Position numbers and translations under genes: made by a program. A DNA stretch of 64,000 nucleotides from Arthrobacter nitroguajacolicus_D (GTDB taxonomy: Bacteria; Actinomycetota; Actinomycetes; Actinomycetales; Micrococcaceae): the NCBI RefSeq assembly GCF_031455195.1, contig NZ_JAVDSH010000009.1, forward strand, positions 124,001 to 188,000, in the 5' to 3' direction. How positions within the stretch are numbered: position 1 is the first letter of the stretch; every line of letters starts with the position of its first letter. The notes beneath the pieces are model-generated. The model was not told the origin of the DNA. It did no database searches and saw nothing but the letters and a program-made list of their open reading frames with translations. Positions 1 to 8,769 of the stretch are shown one piece after another.

Positions 1-166
1 GCGCGAGCCGTTGCATCCATACACCACCGCTGCCAACCAGGGAGAGGACGACGAAGATCCGGTAGTTGTGGTGCCGCAGCGGGTAGTGCCAGGACTCTGT
101 GGATCGGGCACGCCTGGTTAAGGGCTTGGTGGATTGGGGGCGCGGTGGGAACGGGCGCGGCGACAC
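1..166 (-). CDS. MFS transporter, N-terminal fragment (cut by window edge)
   Basis: Read on the minus strand from a GTG at 166, the frame stays open to the window edge and gives about 55 residues. After a Pro/Arg-rich leader comes SWHYPLRHHNYRIFVVLSLV, then a glycine-containing hydrophobic run and WMQRLA. A short basic segment followed by a membrane helix and a W-M-Q motif is how many major facilitator superfamily exporters begin. The gene lies 17 bp after the DUF624 gene on the same strand and may be the last gene of the sugar-uptake operon. There is no clear Shine-Dalgarno sequence before the GTG, so the true start may be further in. The family call rests only on this N-terminus. Confidence 0.5.
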   Translation of the reverse strand, partial: MSPRPFPPRPQSTKPLTRRARSTESWHYPLRHHNYRIFVVLSLVGSGGVWMQRLA

Positions 167-183
167 GGGGAGGTCTGCTCGAT

Positions 184-852
184 TCAGCGGGTTGGTCTGG
201 AGTTTCGGTGGGAACGGATCTTGATGGCGGCCGCCGCGAGCACCAGGGTTCCGGGCACGATCACGAACAACGCCTGCAGCATCCAGACGAAGACAACTGC
301 CATGAACACGGCGGCGAGAAGCAGCAGCGAGCCACTCCAGTCACGCAGGGAATCGCTCTTCGCACTGGCATAGGCCGCCGCCCAGCGCTGGGAGCCCGGA
401 ACGTCTGTGGGCACTTGGTACTCATCCCCGTTCCATGCCACCTGGCCACTCCAATTGGCCGTGATGCGGAGCAGGAGCACCGCACCGCCAGCCGCCAGAA
501 TGACTGTGGCGGGCAGGATCACAGCCCGCCCCGGCAGTTGCCCCACCAGTGCGAGCAACAGGTTCAGGACAATCACGACGGCGGCTACCGCCGTCGTGAT
601 TCCCAGCTTCCAACTGCCGGGAAGCGCCCGGCGGAAGTTTCCCCAAAGGCTTCGCAAGGAATCATCCCTGCCGCTGAGGTGCCTTTCCAGGTGCGCGACG
701 CCGGCCGCGTATGCAGCCGGCGCCGTCACCAAGGGAACCGACAGGAGGAGCACGATGACTCCGGCCAGGATGGTTTCGGAGAACAACGCAAAACGGTTGA
801 CCGGGATGCCGGACGTCCCCGACGACTTGCCTCTGGTGTGGATGGTGCTCAC
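184..852 (-). CDS. DUF624 (YesL-like) membrane protein
   Basis: A 222-residue protein with about four hydrophobic segments (near residues 25-50, 85-110, 120-140 and 180-210) and a basic C-terminus. Its size, topology and position fit the DUF624/YesL family. Members of that family of unknown biochemical role are often encoded next to sugar ABC importers. The GTG start at 852 is preceded by AGGGAG at good spacing. It lies 11 bp after the upstream permease gene and so ends the operon binding protein - permease - permease - DUF624. A permease-accessory or sensing role is inference from location. The family assignment is by overall pattern, not a motif. Confidence 0.65.
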   Translation of the reverse strand: MSTIHTRGKSSGTSGIPVNRFALFSETILAGVIVLLLSVPLVTAPAAYAAGVAHLERHLSGRDDSLRSLWGNFRRALPGSWKLGITTAVAAVVIVLNLLLALVGQLPGRAVILPATVILAAGGAVLLLRITANWSGQVAWNGDEYQVPTDVPGSQRWAAAYASAKSDSLRDWSGSLLLLAAVFMAVVFVWMLQALFVIVPGTLVLAAAAIKIRSHRNSRPTR

Positions 853-863
853 TGCCCGCTCCC

Positions 864-1790
864 TTAGCCCTTAAGCCCTTGTGTGGAAACGCCCTCAACG
901 ATGTAGCGCTGGAACACCAGGAAGAACACCAGCACGGGCAGCAGCGCCAGCACGGACATGGCGATCATGGCACCGTAGTCCGAGGACTGGGTCTGGTCCA
1001 CGAAGAGCCGCAAAGCCAAGGGCAGCGGGTACTTCTCGGGGGTGTTCAGGTACAGCAGCGGGCCCAGGAAGTCGTTCCAGCTCCAGATGAAGGAGAAGAT
1101 CGACGTGGAAATCAGGGCAGGCTTCATCAGCGGCAGCATGATGGACCCGAAGATCCGGGCGTGCCCGGCACCGTCGATGCGCGCCGCTTCGTCCAGTTCG
1201 GCCGGCAGGCCACGCATGAACTGGACCATGAGGAAGACGAAGAACGCATCCGCGGCGAGGAACTTACCGATCAGCAGCGGCACGTAGGTGTCCACGAGGC
1301 CGAGCTGCTGGAACACGATGTACTGCGGGATGATCACCACGTGGAACGGCAGGAGCAAGGTGGCGATCATCATGCCAAAGAACAATCCCCGGCCGGGGAA
1401 GTTGATCCGGGCGAAGGCGTAAGCCGAGATGCTTGCCGACAGGACAGTGCCCACCACCGCGCCGACAGCAAGGATCAGCGAGTTGGTGAAGAACGTCAGC
1501 GTTGAGACACCACCGATGCCGTCCATCGCGGTGGCGAAGTTGTCGAAGCTGAAGTTGTTGGACCACAGCGCGTTGTTCGCCCCGCCGATCTCGGAGTTCG
1601 GCTTGAAGGACGAAGCGATCATCCAGATAGCCGGGTAAAGAACCATTACCACCAGCGCCAAGGCAACGAGGTGGAAGATGGTGCTCTTGATGCGCTTGGC
1701 CGTGGCGGACTCGGACTTCGGGTTATAGACCGGTGCCGGAGTGGCGGGCTTTATCGGTTGGGGTTGGGTGGGGGTTGCCGTTGTTGTCAC
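864..1790 (-). CDS. Carbohydrate ABC transporter permease, MalG type
   Basis: A 308-residue inner-membrane permease, one of two that form the channel of a CUT1-type sugar importer. Six hydrophobic segments are visible after a cytoplasmic Pro/Thr-rich N-terminus of about 35 residues. The EAA loop that contacts the ATPase is clear: ELDEAARIDGAGHARIFGSI, near residues 195-215. The C-terminus ends GVSTQGLKG, typical of MalG-like subunits. The GTG start at 1790 overlaps the upstream permease stop in a GTGA arrangement, indicating translational coupling. No ATP-binding subunit is encoded nearby, as is usual for actinobacterial CUT1 systems, which share an MsiK-type ATPase encoded elsewhere. The substrate is unknown. 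Confidence 0.9.
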   Translation of the reverse strand: MTTTATPTQPQPIKPATPAPVYNPKSESATAKRIKSTIFHLVALALVVMVLYPAIWMIASSFKPNSEIGGANNALWSNNFSFDNFATAMDGIGGVSTLTFFTNSLILAVGAVVGTVLSASISAYAFARINFPGRGLFFGMMIATLLLPFHVVIIPQYIVFQQLGLVDTYVPLLIGKFLAADAFFVFLMVQFMRGLPAELDEAARIDGAGHARIFGSIMLPLMKPALISTSIFSFIWSWNDFLGPLLYLNTPEKYPLPLALRLFVDQTQSSDYGAMIAMSVLALLPVLVFFLVFQRYIVEGVSTQGLKG

Positions 1791-2737
1791 TTTGAATCAC
1801 CGCTGTAGTGGACCCAGGACTTGGAGGTCTTGAAGAAGATCAGCGTGATGATGCCGACCACGATCACCAGGAGCCAGGCCATCGCTGAGGCGTAACCCAT
1901 CCGGAAATCGCTGAAACCGCGCAAGTACAGGTAGAGGGTATAGAAGAGTGTCGAGCCCGCAGGGCCACCTTCACCGTTGGAGATGATGTAGGCCGAGGCA
2001 AAGATCTGGAACGCATGGATGGTTTCCATGAGCAGGTTGAAGAAGATCACCGGGGAAAGCATGGGCCAGGTGATGTTCAGGAACTTCCGGACCGGGCCGG
2101 CACCGTCCATGGAGGCTGCCTCGTAAAGGTCCGCGGGGATCTGCTTCAGACCCGCCAGGAAGATCACCATCGGCGCACCAAACTGCCACACAGTCAGCAG
2201 GATCATCATGCCCATGGTCATGTTGGGGTTGCCCACCCAGCCGCCGAGGTTGATGCCGAAGAACGACAACCCCTGGTCGACGGGCCCGGAGTCACCAAAC
2301 ATTGCTTTCCACACGATGGCGATGGACACGCTGGCCCCAATGAGGGACGGTGCATAGAACGCCGACCTGTAGAAGCCCTGGCCCTTGCGCTTGCTGTTGA
2401 GGAGCATCGCGATCGCCAAGGCTGCGGCGAGCTTCAACGGCGTTCCGAACACCACGTACTGCAGGGTGACTCCCACTGATTGGAGGAAGCGCTCGTCCTG
2501 CAAGAGGGTGGTGTAGTTGTCCAGGCCGATCCATTTGGGGGCGTCGAACAGGTTGTAGTTGGTGAAGGAGAGGTACAGCGAGGAAATCATCGGGCCTACG
2601 GTCAGGGCGATGAATCCCAGCAGCCACGGCAACAGGAAGGTGTATCCGGCGCGGGCGTCGGCCCCCCGCCGCCGCGACTTGCGCGGCTGCGAGGGAGCGG
2701 ACGAGGCACGCCTGCTCAGGGTTGGGCTTTGAGTCAC
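1787..2737 (-). CDS. Carbohydrate ABC transporter permease, MalF type
   Basis: A 316-residue permease partnering the MalG-type subunit downstream. A basic leader (residues 15-30, rich in R/K) precedes six membrane segments beginning at GYTFLLPWLLGFIALTVGP. The EAA loop reads DLYEAASMDGAGPVRKFLNI, near residues 205-225. An FTNYNLFDAPKWIGLDNYTT-type periplasmic loop after the first helix is typical of sugar importers. The GTG start at 2737 has only a weak ribosome site. The gene lies 31 bp after the binding-protein gene, in the same operon. Sequence features do not reveal the sugar; the adjacent beta-galactosidase makes a galactoside plausible. Confidence 0.9.
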   Translation of the reverse strand: MTQSPTLSRRASSAPSQPRKSRRRGADARAGYTFLLPWLLGFIALTVGPMISSLYLSFTNYNLFDAPKWIGLDNYTTLLQDERFLQSVGVTLQYVVFGTPLKLAAALAIAMLLNSKRKGQGFYRSAFYAPSLIGASVSIAIVWKAMFGDSGPVDQGLSFFGINLGGWVGNPNMTMGMMILLTVWQFGAPMVIFLAGLKQIPADLYEAASMDGAGPVRKFLNITWPMLSPVIFFNLLMETIHAFQIFASAYIISNGEGGPAGSTLFYTLYLYLRGFSDFRMGYASAMAWLLVIVVGIITLIFFKTSKSWVHYSGDSK

Positions 2738-2768
2738 AAGATCAGTCCGTCAGTTGGGAAAGCCTGGA

Positions 2769-4055
2769 TCAGGCGTTCTGCTTGATGAGGTCTTCGGCTT
2801 CCTTGAACCACGCATCAGCTGCACCATCGATGGTCAGCTTGCCGTAGTTCAGGTCCGAACTGACCCGCTTGAACGTTGATTCAAGCGTGCCGAATCCGAC
2901 GATGGGCGGCTCGGGAGCATCCTTGAGGTACTTCTCGATGGACTTCTCATAATCCACCACCAGCTTGTCGGTGCCTTCGAACGTAGTGCCGTCGCGCTGG
3001 GTCTTGGACGCCGGGACGCCACGGGAGGTCTTGAAGATCTGGCCAACCTCGGGGTCGTTGACCATGAAGTCGATGAAGCGGGCTGCGGCATCCTTGTACT
3101 TGGTCTTGGCGCTGGCCACCATCAGCATGGACGGCTTAAGGAAGAGGCCCAGGTTGTCGGGATCATCGGAGGGTACCGGAACAAGCTTCAATTCCTTGGC
3201 GCCGCTGTCCGCGAGATAGCCAGCCATGAAGTTGTCCCAGGTGACTTCCGTTGCGGTGACGTTGGAGCCGAACGGGGACTTGGGCAGCAACTGGGTGGTC
3301 TTGTCTTCGCCGACGATTGCGCCGGTGCCGCGCAGGTCTGCGCTGAGGTTCCACCACTTCTTGAGGTCGTCCTTGGAGAAACCAAGCTTGCCCTCATCGG
3401 TGAAGGCCTTGATGTTGTTCTGCCGCAGCCAAATATTGAAGTTCCACCAAACACTGGTGTAATCGGTGCCCCCGAACAGCGTGCCACTACCCTTCTGGCC
3501 AACCTCGGCCAGGAAGGCGTTGAACTCCTTGTAGTTCCATGAACCGTCCGGCTCGGCAATACCCAGTGAAGCGAGCTTCGCAGGATCGTAGTAGACCGCG
3601 AAGGCGTTGGTGCTGGTGGGAATGCCGAACGTCTTGCCCTTGATCTGGCCGGACGGAAGGAGTGACTTGTCGAATCCGTCGGTGTTGATCTTGACCGTGC
3701 CGAGGTCCAGGAGCTGGTTCCGCTGGCCGTAATCGCGGAGGTAGGACAGGTCCCACTGCATGACATCCGGCAGGCCACCGCCGGCGGCTTCGGTGGCGCG
3801 CTTCTGCCAGTAGCCTGCGAAGTCGGAGAAGTTGCCGTTGACTTTGATGTCCGGGTTCTTCGTCTCGAAGAGCGCGATGGCCTTGCGGGTTCGTTCTGCA
3901 CGGTCGTCGTTGCCCCACCAGGTGTAGGTGATGGTGACGGGTTTGTCCGCGGAACCGGTCTGGCCCGAGGACGATGACTGGCCACAGGCCGAGAGGAACG
4001 CGGCAGATGCGGTGCCGAGTGCCACCGTGGTGAGGAATTTCCTTCTGTCGATCAT
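2769..4055 (-). CDS. Sugar-binding lipoprotein of ABC importer (SBP_bac_1 type)
   Basis: A 428-residue extracellular solute-binding protein. The N-terminus MIDRRKFLTT has a twin-arginine-like RRKFL motif, then a hydrophobic stretch ending in lipobox LSAC with the modified Cys at residue 24, so export may be through Tat with lipid anchoring. The mature part begins with a Ser/Gly linker followed by ITYTWWGNDDRAERTRKAI, a hallmark of family 1 oligosaccharide-binding proteins. I chose the start at 4055 rather than an upstream ATG at 4244: it gives a proper signal peptide and has AAGGAGG just before it. It is first in an operon with two permeases and DUF624, and is divergent from the GH42 gene across a region holding an operator-like palindrome. 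Confidence 0.9.
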   Translation of the reverse strand: MIDRRKFLTTVALGTASAAFLSACGQSSSSGQTGSADKPVTITYTWWGNDDRAERTRKAIALFETKNPDIKVNGNFSDFAGYWQKRATEAAGGGLPDVMQWDLSYLRDYGQRNQLLDLGTVKINTDGFDKSLLPSGQIKGKTFGIPTSTNAFAVYYDPAKLASLGIAEPDGSWNYKEFNAFLAEVGQKGSGTLFGGTDYTSVWWNFNIWLRQNNIKAFTDEGKLGFSKDDLKKWWNLSADLRGTGAIVGEDKTTQLLPKSPFGSNVTATEVTWDNFMAGYLADSGAKELKLVPVPSDDPDNLGLFLKPSMLMVASAKTKYKDAAARFIDFMVNDPEVGQIFKTSRGVPASKTQRDGTTFEGTDKLVVDYEKSIEKYLKDAPEPPIVGFGTLESTFKRVSSDLNYGKLTIDGAADAWFKEAEDLIKQNA

Positions 4056-4165
4056 GAGAGCCTCCTTGCTCAGTTGGTGCAAGCTTGTGGAGTTCTCTAC
4101 AACGTGGCAGTGATCTCGCTTACACTCGTTCTGAATCGATACAATAGCGGCAATAAGGAATGTGG

Positions 4166-4177
4166 GCAAGCGTTTTC
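4166..4177. promoter_or_regulatory. LacI-type operator-like palindrome (GCAAGCGTTTTC)
   Basis: It lies in the 207-bp divergent region between the binding-protein gene (start 4055) and the GH42 gene (start 4263). It differs by one base from the GAAAGCGTTTTC palindromes at 7750, 9950 and 20505. A second CG-centred palindrome, AACGCGTT, follows at 4183-4190 and could be another half or weaker site. Its position suits control of both divergent units by the LacI-family protein at 20600-21646. I could not assign -35/-10 boxes here with confidence. Confidence 0.5.
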
Positions 4178-4262
4178 CAAAGAACGCGTTTTGACCGATA
4201 TTCTGCATGCATACGTTCAGCAGCACCCGCAACAGTTCGGCCAACCTGACGAAGGAGTCCCC

Positions 4263-6281
4263 TTGACCTCCCCCTCAATTCCCCGCAGCCCCTCGGTCTG
4301 GAACAGCATTGGCGGCCTCGCTTACGGTGGCGACTACAACCCCGAACAATGGCCTCGTGACGTCAGGCTCGAAGACATTGAGCTCATGAAGGAAGCCGGC
4401 GTCAACTTCCTCAGCGTGGGCATCTTCTCCTGGGGCCTACTGGAACCCAGTGAAGGCAACTACGATTTCGGGTGGCTGGACGAGGTTATGGACAACCTCC
4501 ACGGAGCCGGCATCAAGGTAGCCCTCGCCACGGCCACCGCTTCACCGCCGGCCTGGCTGGTCCGCAAGTACCCGGAAATCCTTCCCGTCACGGCGGAAGG
4601 CACCCGACTGGAGCGCGGATCGCGACGCCACTACACGCCGTCGTCCGCTGTTTACCGCCGGTATGCCACTGGGATAACGCGCGTGATCGCCGAGCGCTAT
4701 AAGGACCACCCCGCGCTGGCGCTCTGGCACGTGGACAACGAACTCGGCTGCCACGTTGGCGAGTTCCACGGCGAAGAAGACGCCGCTGCTTTCCGCGCCT
4801 GGCTGGAACGCCGTTACGGCACCATCGAAGACCTGAACGAGGCCTGGGGAACGGCATTCTGGTCCCAGCACTACGCCTCATTCGAAGAGATCATCCCACC
4901 CGGAGCGGCCCCCACCACGCTCAATCCGGGCCAGCAACTGGACTTCGTCCGATTCAATTCGTGGGCATTCATCGACTACTACCGCGAACTGCTGGCCGTG
5001 ATACGCGACGTCACTCCGAACGTACCGGCCACCACCAACTTCATGGTCTCCAGCGCAACGAAAACCCTGGACTACTTCGACTGGTCCAAGGACATGGATG
5101 TCATCGCCAACGACCACTACCTGGTGGCGGCAGACCCTGAGCGCAACATCGAACTCGCCTTCAGCGCCGACCTCACCCGTGGCGTGGCGGGCGGAGATCC
5201 GTGGATCCTGATGGAACACTCGACGTCGGCGGTCAACTGGCAGCCGCACAACCAGCCCAAAATGCCCGGTGAAATGCTCCGGAACTCACTGGGGCATGTG
5301 GCCCGCGGCGCAGACGGGGTGATGTTCTTCCAGTGGCGCCAAAGCAAGGCGGGCTCCGAGAAATTCCACTCGGCCATGGTTCCGCACGCCGGCCGCGACA
5401 CCCAGGTGTGGCGGAACGTCGTGGAACTCGGCGATGCCCTGGACAAGCTCGAACCTGTCAAGGGATCCCGGGTGGAATCGCGCGTTGCGATCGTCTTTGA
5501 TTACGAGGCCTGGTGGGCTTCCGAACTGGACTCGCACCCGAACAACTCCCTGAAATACCTCGATACGATGCGTGCTTTCCACCGCTCCCTGTACCTGCGC
5601 GGAGTGACTGCGGACTTCGTCCACCCCTCCGGCGACCTGTCCGGATACGACCTCATCCTGGTCTGCACGCTCTACTGCGTGACGGACGCCGCGGCGGCCT
5701 CGATCGCTGCGGCCGCCGAGGGTGGCGCTACCGTCCTGATCAGCTACTTCAGTGGCATCGTCGACGAACGCGACCATGTTCGGCTCGGCGGTTACCCGGG
5801 CGCTTTTCGGGAACTGCTGGGCGTCCGCAGCGAGGAATTCCATCCGCTTTTCCCAGGCGCTTCGGTCACGCTGAGCGATGGAGCAGTTGGCACGGTCTGG
5901 AGTGAACACGTCTCTGCGGGCGCCACTACGGAGGTCCTGGCCACGTTCACCGACTACCCGCTCGACGGCGTCCCTGCACTGACCAGGCGCACCGTAGGCA
6001 ACGGTTCGGCCTGGTACCTCGCAACGCTTCCCGACGCCGGTGGCATCGACGCACTGACCACCCGCCTGATCGAAGAAGCAGGGGTGAATGCCGTGACCGA
6101 GGTTTCTCCCGGCGTCGAACTCACGCGGCGGCGTGCCGAAAACGGCCGCACCTTCCTGTTCGCCATCAACCACAGCCGCGAGGACCAACCCGTCAAGGCC
6201 GACGGCGAGGAACTGATCAGCGGGGCCCGCTTCTCTGGCGTAGTTCCCGCCGGCGGCGTGGCCGTCATCGCGGAGGACTAA
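4263..6281 (+). CDS. Beta-galactosidase, glycoside hydrolase family 42
   Basis: About 672 residues, normal for GH42 enzymes, which release terminal beta-galactose from galactosides and galactan fragments. Near the N-terminus is the GH42 signature GGDYNPEQWP (residues 22-31). ATASPPAWL and the WHVDNELG block carry the predicted acid/base Glu at about residue 160. ILMEHS carries the predicted nucleophile Glu at about 318. No signal peptide is visible, so it should act in the cytoplasm on imported oligosaccharides. The open frame extends upstream to 4074, but the TTG at 4263 is the better start: GAAGGAG lies five bases before it and the GH42 domain starts right after. It is divergent from an ABC importer operon and shares its operator region. 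Confidence 0.93.
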   Translation: MTSPSIPRSPSVWNSIGGLAYGGDYNPEQWPRDVRLEDIELMKEAGVNFLSVGIFSWGLLEPSEGNYDFGWLDEVMDNLHGAGIKVALATATASPPAWLVRKYPEILPVTAEGTRLERGSRRHYTPSSAVYRRYATGITRVIAERYKDHPALALWHVDNELGCHVGEFHGEEDAAAFRAWLERRYGTIEDLNEAWGTAFWSQHYASFEEIIPPGAAPTTLNPGQQLDFVRFNSWAFIDYYRELLAVIRDVTPNVPATTNFMVSSATKTLDYFDWSKDMDVIANDHYLVAADPERNIELAFSADLTRGVAGGDPWILMEHSTSAVNWQPHNQPKMPGEMLRNSLGHVARGADGVMFFQWRQSKAGSEKFHSAMVPHAGRDTQVWRNVVELGDALDKLEPVKGSRVESRVAIVFDYEAWWASELDSHPNNSLKYLDTMRAFHRSLYLRGVTADFVHPSGDLSGYDLILVCTLYCVTDAAAASIAAAAEGGATVLISYFSGIVDERDHVRLGGYPGAFRELLGVRSEEFHPLFPGASVTLSDGAVGTVWSEHVSAGATTEVLATFTDYPLDGVPALTRRTVGNGSAWYLATLPDAGGIDALTTRLIEEAGVNAVTEVSPGVELTRRRAENGRTFLFAINHSREDQPVKADGEELISGARFSGVVPAGGVAVIAED

Positions 6282-6302
6282 ACCCAACCGGGGGACACAA
6301 AA

Positions 6303-6347
6303 AACCGCGCCCCGGGCGGATCACGAATGATCGCCCGGGGCGCGGTT
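6303..6347. terminator. Bidirectional intrinsic terminator hairpin
   Basis: A stem of about 19 bp with one bulged base and a six-base loop (arms 6303-6322 and 6329-6347) lies between the convergent GH42 and binding-protein genes. A run of six A on the plus strand just before the left arm becomes a T-run after the hairpin when read on the minus strand. It is therefore a textbook terminator for the binding-protein gene at 6359-7711 and probably also stops GH42 transcripts. Confidence 0.85.
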
Positions 6348-6358
6348 CCTTGATAAAA

Positions 6359-7711
6359 CTAGCTGATGGCGGACTTCATTTCGTCCACGGCCTTCTTGCC
6401 TGCCTCGTCAGTCGAGAGCCTGTTGAAGAGGACCTCGGAGGTGTACCTCTTGACGATTTCCTGGATGGCGCCGGCACCCTTCGGCGGTGCTGCCGGAGCA
6501 TCCCCGAGCTCGCCCTTGATCTGGTCGATGAAGCTCACTACCTTGACGTCGGCCTTGGCGAGCTTGGGTGCGATAGCCTCACGGACATCAGAGTTCGGGT
6601 AGACGCCGCGGTCCGCGAGGAGGGCTTCGCCGGCCTTGACGTTGTTGGTCAGGAAGTCGATGAACTTCGCTGTTTCTTCAGGGTGCTTGGTGCGGGACGA
6701 TGCGGACCAGAACTGGGAGGCCTTGTACCAAAGCTTGGCGTCGGCAGCCTTGCCGGTCTTGGACGGGAAGCGCAGGATCTGCAACTCGCCGCCAGCCGCC
6801 TTCTCGAGGGCCGGAAGCTGGTTGGACCACCAGAAGGCGAGACCGTTCTTGCCGGTTGCAAGGCCACTCTGGTCCAGCGGCGCAGCTTCGGCTTCAACTA
6901 CCTCCGAGGCCGACGGGACTGCCTTCTTCTCGCTCAGTTCCTTCAGAAAGCTCCACCACTCGGCAATGTCCGAGGGCTCGAAGCCCAGTTTGCCGTCCTC
7001 GGTGTAGAGGGACTTGCCGTTCTGCCGGAGCCACACTCCGAGGGAAGCTTCATCGGTTCCGTACGCTGCAGCGCCATAGGTACCCTTGGGCGACTTGGCG
7101 GTGACCTCGGCAGAGATGCGTTCAAAGTCTTCCCAGGTCCAGGTCTTGTCGTCCGGCAGGGCCACGCCTGCTGCCTGGAATACGGCCGGATTGGCCAGGA
7201 TGGTCGCAGCGTTGATGCCTGCCGCGATACCGGTCAGGCCCTTCTCGCTCTTACCCGCATCCAAGGCGGCCGCGTCCAGCTTGGATGTATCGATCTTGTA
7301 CTTGGAGAGGTCCAGCAGTGCGCCACGAGTGGAGTACTCGGTAATGTACTTCTCGTCCATCTGAATGATGTCCGGGGCGTCATTGGCGGCAACCTGGGTG
7401 GCCAGTTTGTCCCAGTAGCCGCTCCAGTCTCCATACTCGGGCTTGATCTTGATGTTGGGGTTTTCGGCTTCGAAGGCCGCGATGGCTGCCTGGGTTACCT
7501 GGGCCCGCTTGTCGCCGCCCCACCAGGCGAAGCGAAGCTCCACTTTTCCGTCGGCGCTCTTGGCTTCCGAACCGCCACCGCAGGCGGTGAGCGCCAGGAC
7601 CGCGGCGGCCGTTGCCGCGACGAGGGCCGAGGCGCGGAGCCTGCGCTTGGTTCGGCGGGGGGCTCCTGTTGTTGCGAGGGCGACTGCTTCACCCTTGGGT
7701 TGTGCGGGCAC
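6359..7711 (-). CDS. Sugar-binding lipoprotein of second ABC importer (SBP_bac_1 type)
   Basis: A 450-residue solute-binding protein. The long basic N-region (KRRLR near residues 22-26) is followed by an Ala/Val-rich helix and lipobox LTAC, with the lipidated Cys near residue 44. The mature chain starts VELRFAWWGGDKRAQVTQAA, closely resembling the start of the binding protein at 2769-4055, so the two importers probably take related oligosaccharides. The GTG start at 7711 has GGAG seven bases upstream. Its permease genes lie upstream on the same strand (7846-9706). A 134-bp gap with an operator-like palindrome at 7750 gives this gene its own promoter, probably for higher expression of the binding protein. 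A strong terminator follows. Confidence 0.92.
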   Translation of the reverse strand: MPAQPKGEAVALATTGAPRRTKRRLRASALVAATAAAVLALTACGGGSEAKSADGKVELRFAWWGGDKRAQVTQAAIAAFEAENPNIKIKPEYGDWSGYWDKLATQVAANDAPDIIQMDEKYITEYSTRGALLDLSKYKIDTSKLDAAALDAGKSEKGLTGIAAGINAATILANPAVFQAAGVALPDDKTWTWEDFERISAEVTAKSPKGTYGAAAYGTDEASLGVWLRQNGKSLYTEDGKLGFEPSDIAEWWSFLKELSEKKAVPSASEVVEAEAAPLDQSGLATGKNGLAFWWSNQLPALEKAAGGELQILRFPSKTGKAADAKLWYKASQFWSASSRTKHPEETAKFIDFLTNNVKAGEALLADRGVYPNSDVREAIAPKLAKADVKVVSFIDQIKGELGDAPAAPPKGAGAIQEIVKRYTSEVLFNRLSTDEAGKKAVDEMKSAIS

Positions 7712-7749
7712 TGTTGTCTCCGATCTTCATTGATCCTGATGCGATGTGG

Positions 7750-7761
7750 GAAAGCGTTTTC
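7750..7761. promoter_or_regulatory. LacI-type operator GAAAGCGTTTTC
   Basis: A near-perfect CG-centred palindrome about 40 bp upstream of the GTG of the second sugar-binding protein, inside the short AT-richer gap between the permease stop and this gene. It is identical over 12 bp to the sites at 9950-9961 and 20505-20516. LacI/CcpA-family repressors recognise this type of sequence. The distance fits a site overlapping or just downstream of the promoter. Confidence 0.7.
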
Positions 7762-7845
7762 TTAGTTGTGATTATGATACGAGTCACATTCTTGTATTAC
7801 AAGATAGCGACTTGTATTAGTTGCTGGGAAATTACGACGGCCGGC

Positions 7846-8769
7846 CTACTTGATACCGGTGGTGGCGATGCCCTTGATGAGGAATCGCTGGCCGAACAGG
7901 AACACCAGGAACACCGGGAACAACGACACGATGGACATGGCGAAGAGTGATCCCCAGCTGGTTGCGGACTGCGAATCGACGAAGGCGCGCAGTGCAACGG
8001 GGACTGTGAACATGTCCGGATCCGTCAGGTAGATCAGGGCTCCGAAGAAGTCGTTCCACGTCCAGATGAACGTGAAGATGGTGGTGGTGGCCAAGGCCGG
8101 GACCATCAGGGGCAGGATCACGCGGAGGAAGATCCGCGGGTGTCCGGCGCCGTCGATGCGGGCCGCCTCGTCAAGCTCCTTTGGAATGCCGCGGATGAAC
8201 TGGACCATGAGGAACACGAAGAACGCATCGGTGGCCAGGAGCTTGGGAACGATGAGGGGCCAGAAGGTGTTCACCCAGCCGATCTGGGAGAACAGGATGT
8301 ACTGGGGCACGATCACCACGTGGAAGGGCAGCATGATGGTCAGCAGCATGATGCCGAAGAACAGCTTCTTGCCGGTGAACTGCAACCGGGCGAACGCATA
8401 GGCGGCCATGGAGCACGAGACCAGGTTGCCCACGATCGAGCCCAAAACCACAATCGCCGAGTTGATCATGTAGTGCCCGAACGGGTGGGTCAGGGCGGAC
8501 CATCCGTCGGTGTAGTTGGTCATGTCCAGACTGTTCAGCCAGAGACCGGGTTCGCGGAAGATGAGGTCGTTGGGCCGCAGGGAAGAAACCACCATCCACA
8601 GGAGCGGGTAGATCATGACAAGCCCCACCACGATCAGGATGGCGTGCTTGACCAGCCCCTTGATGCGGGCACTACGGCTGAAGGCCAGGTTTCCCGGCGA
8701 TTCGCGGCGGCGCGGAGCCTTGCCCGGCTCGGTGGTTTTTGCTGCGGGAAGGCTCTGGAGTTTAGTCAT
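7846..8769 (-). CDS. Carbohydrate ABC transporter permease, MalG type
   Basis: About 307 residues from the ATG at 8769; the frame is open further upstream but that part is not conserved-looking. Six membrane segments follow a basic cytoplasmic leader. The EAA loop is ELDEAARIDGAGHPRIFLRV, almost the same as in the MalG-type permease at 864-1790, and the tail ends KGIATTGIK. The gene overlaps the end of the upstream MalF-type gene by 8 bp. With 8762-9706 and the binding protein 6359-7711 it forms the second CUT1 importer. The strong resemblance of the two permease pairs suggests a duplicated transporter with related substrates. Confidence 0.9.
   Translation of the reverse strand: MTKLQSLPAAKTTEPGKAPRRRESPGNLAFSRSARIKGLVKHAILIVVGLVMIYPLLWMVVSSLRPNDLIFREPGLWLNSLDMTNYTDGWSALTHPFGHYMINSAIVVLGSIVGNLVSCSMAAYAFARLQFTGKKLFFGIMLLTIMLPFHVVIVPQYILFSQIGWVNTFWPLIVPKLLATDAFFVFLMVQFIRGIPKELDEAARIDGAGHPRIFLRVILPLMVPALATTTIFTFIWTWNDFFGALIYLTDPDMFTVPVALRAFVDSQSATSWGSLFAMSIVSLFPVFLVFLFGQRFLIKGIATTGIK

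Noticed and set aside
145..867. A 240-codon plus-strand open frame opposite the DUF624 gene
   Set aside because: It is the antisense shadow of the clearly membrane-protein-like minus-strand gene and its product is Arg/His/Gln-rich low-complexity sequence.
5286..6287. Long minus-strand open frame over the GH42 gene
   Set aside because: It overlaps the catalytic-domain coding sequence and has no credible fold or ribosome site.
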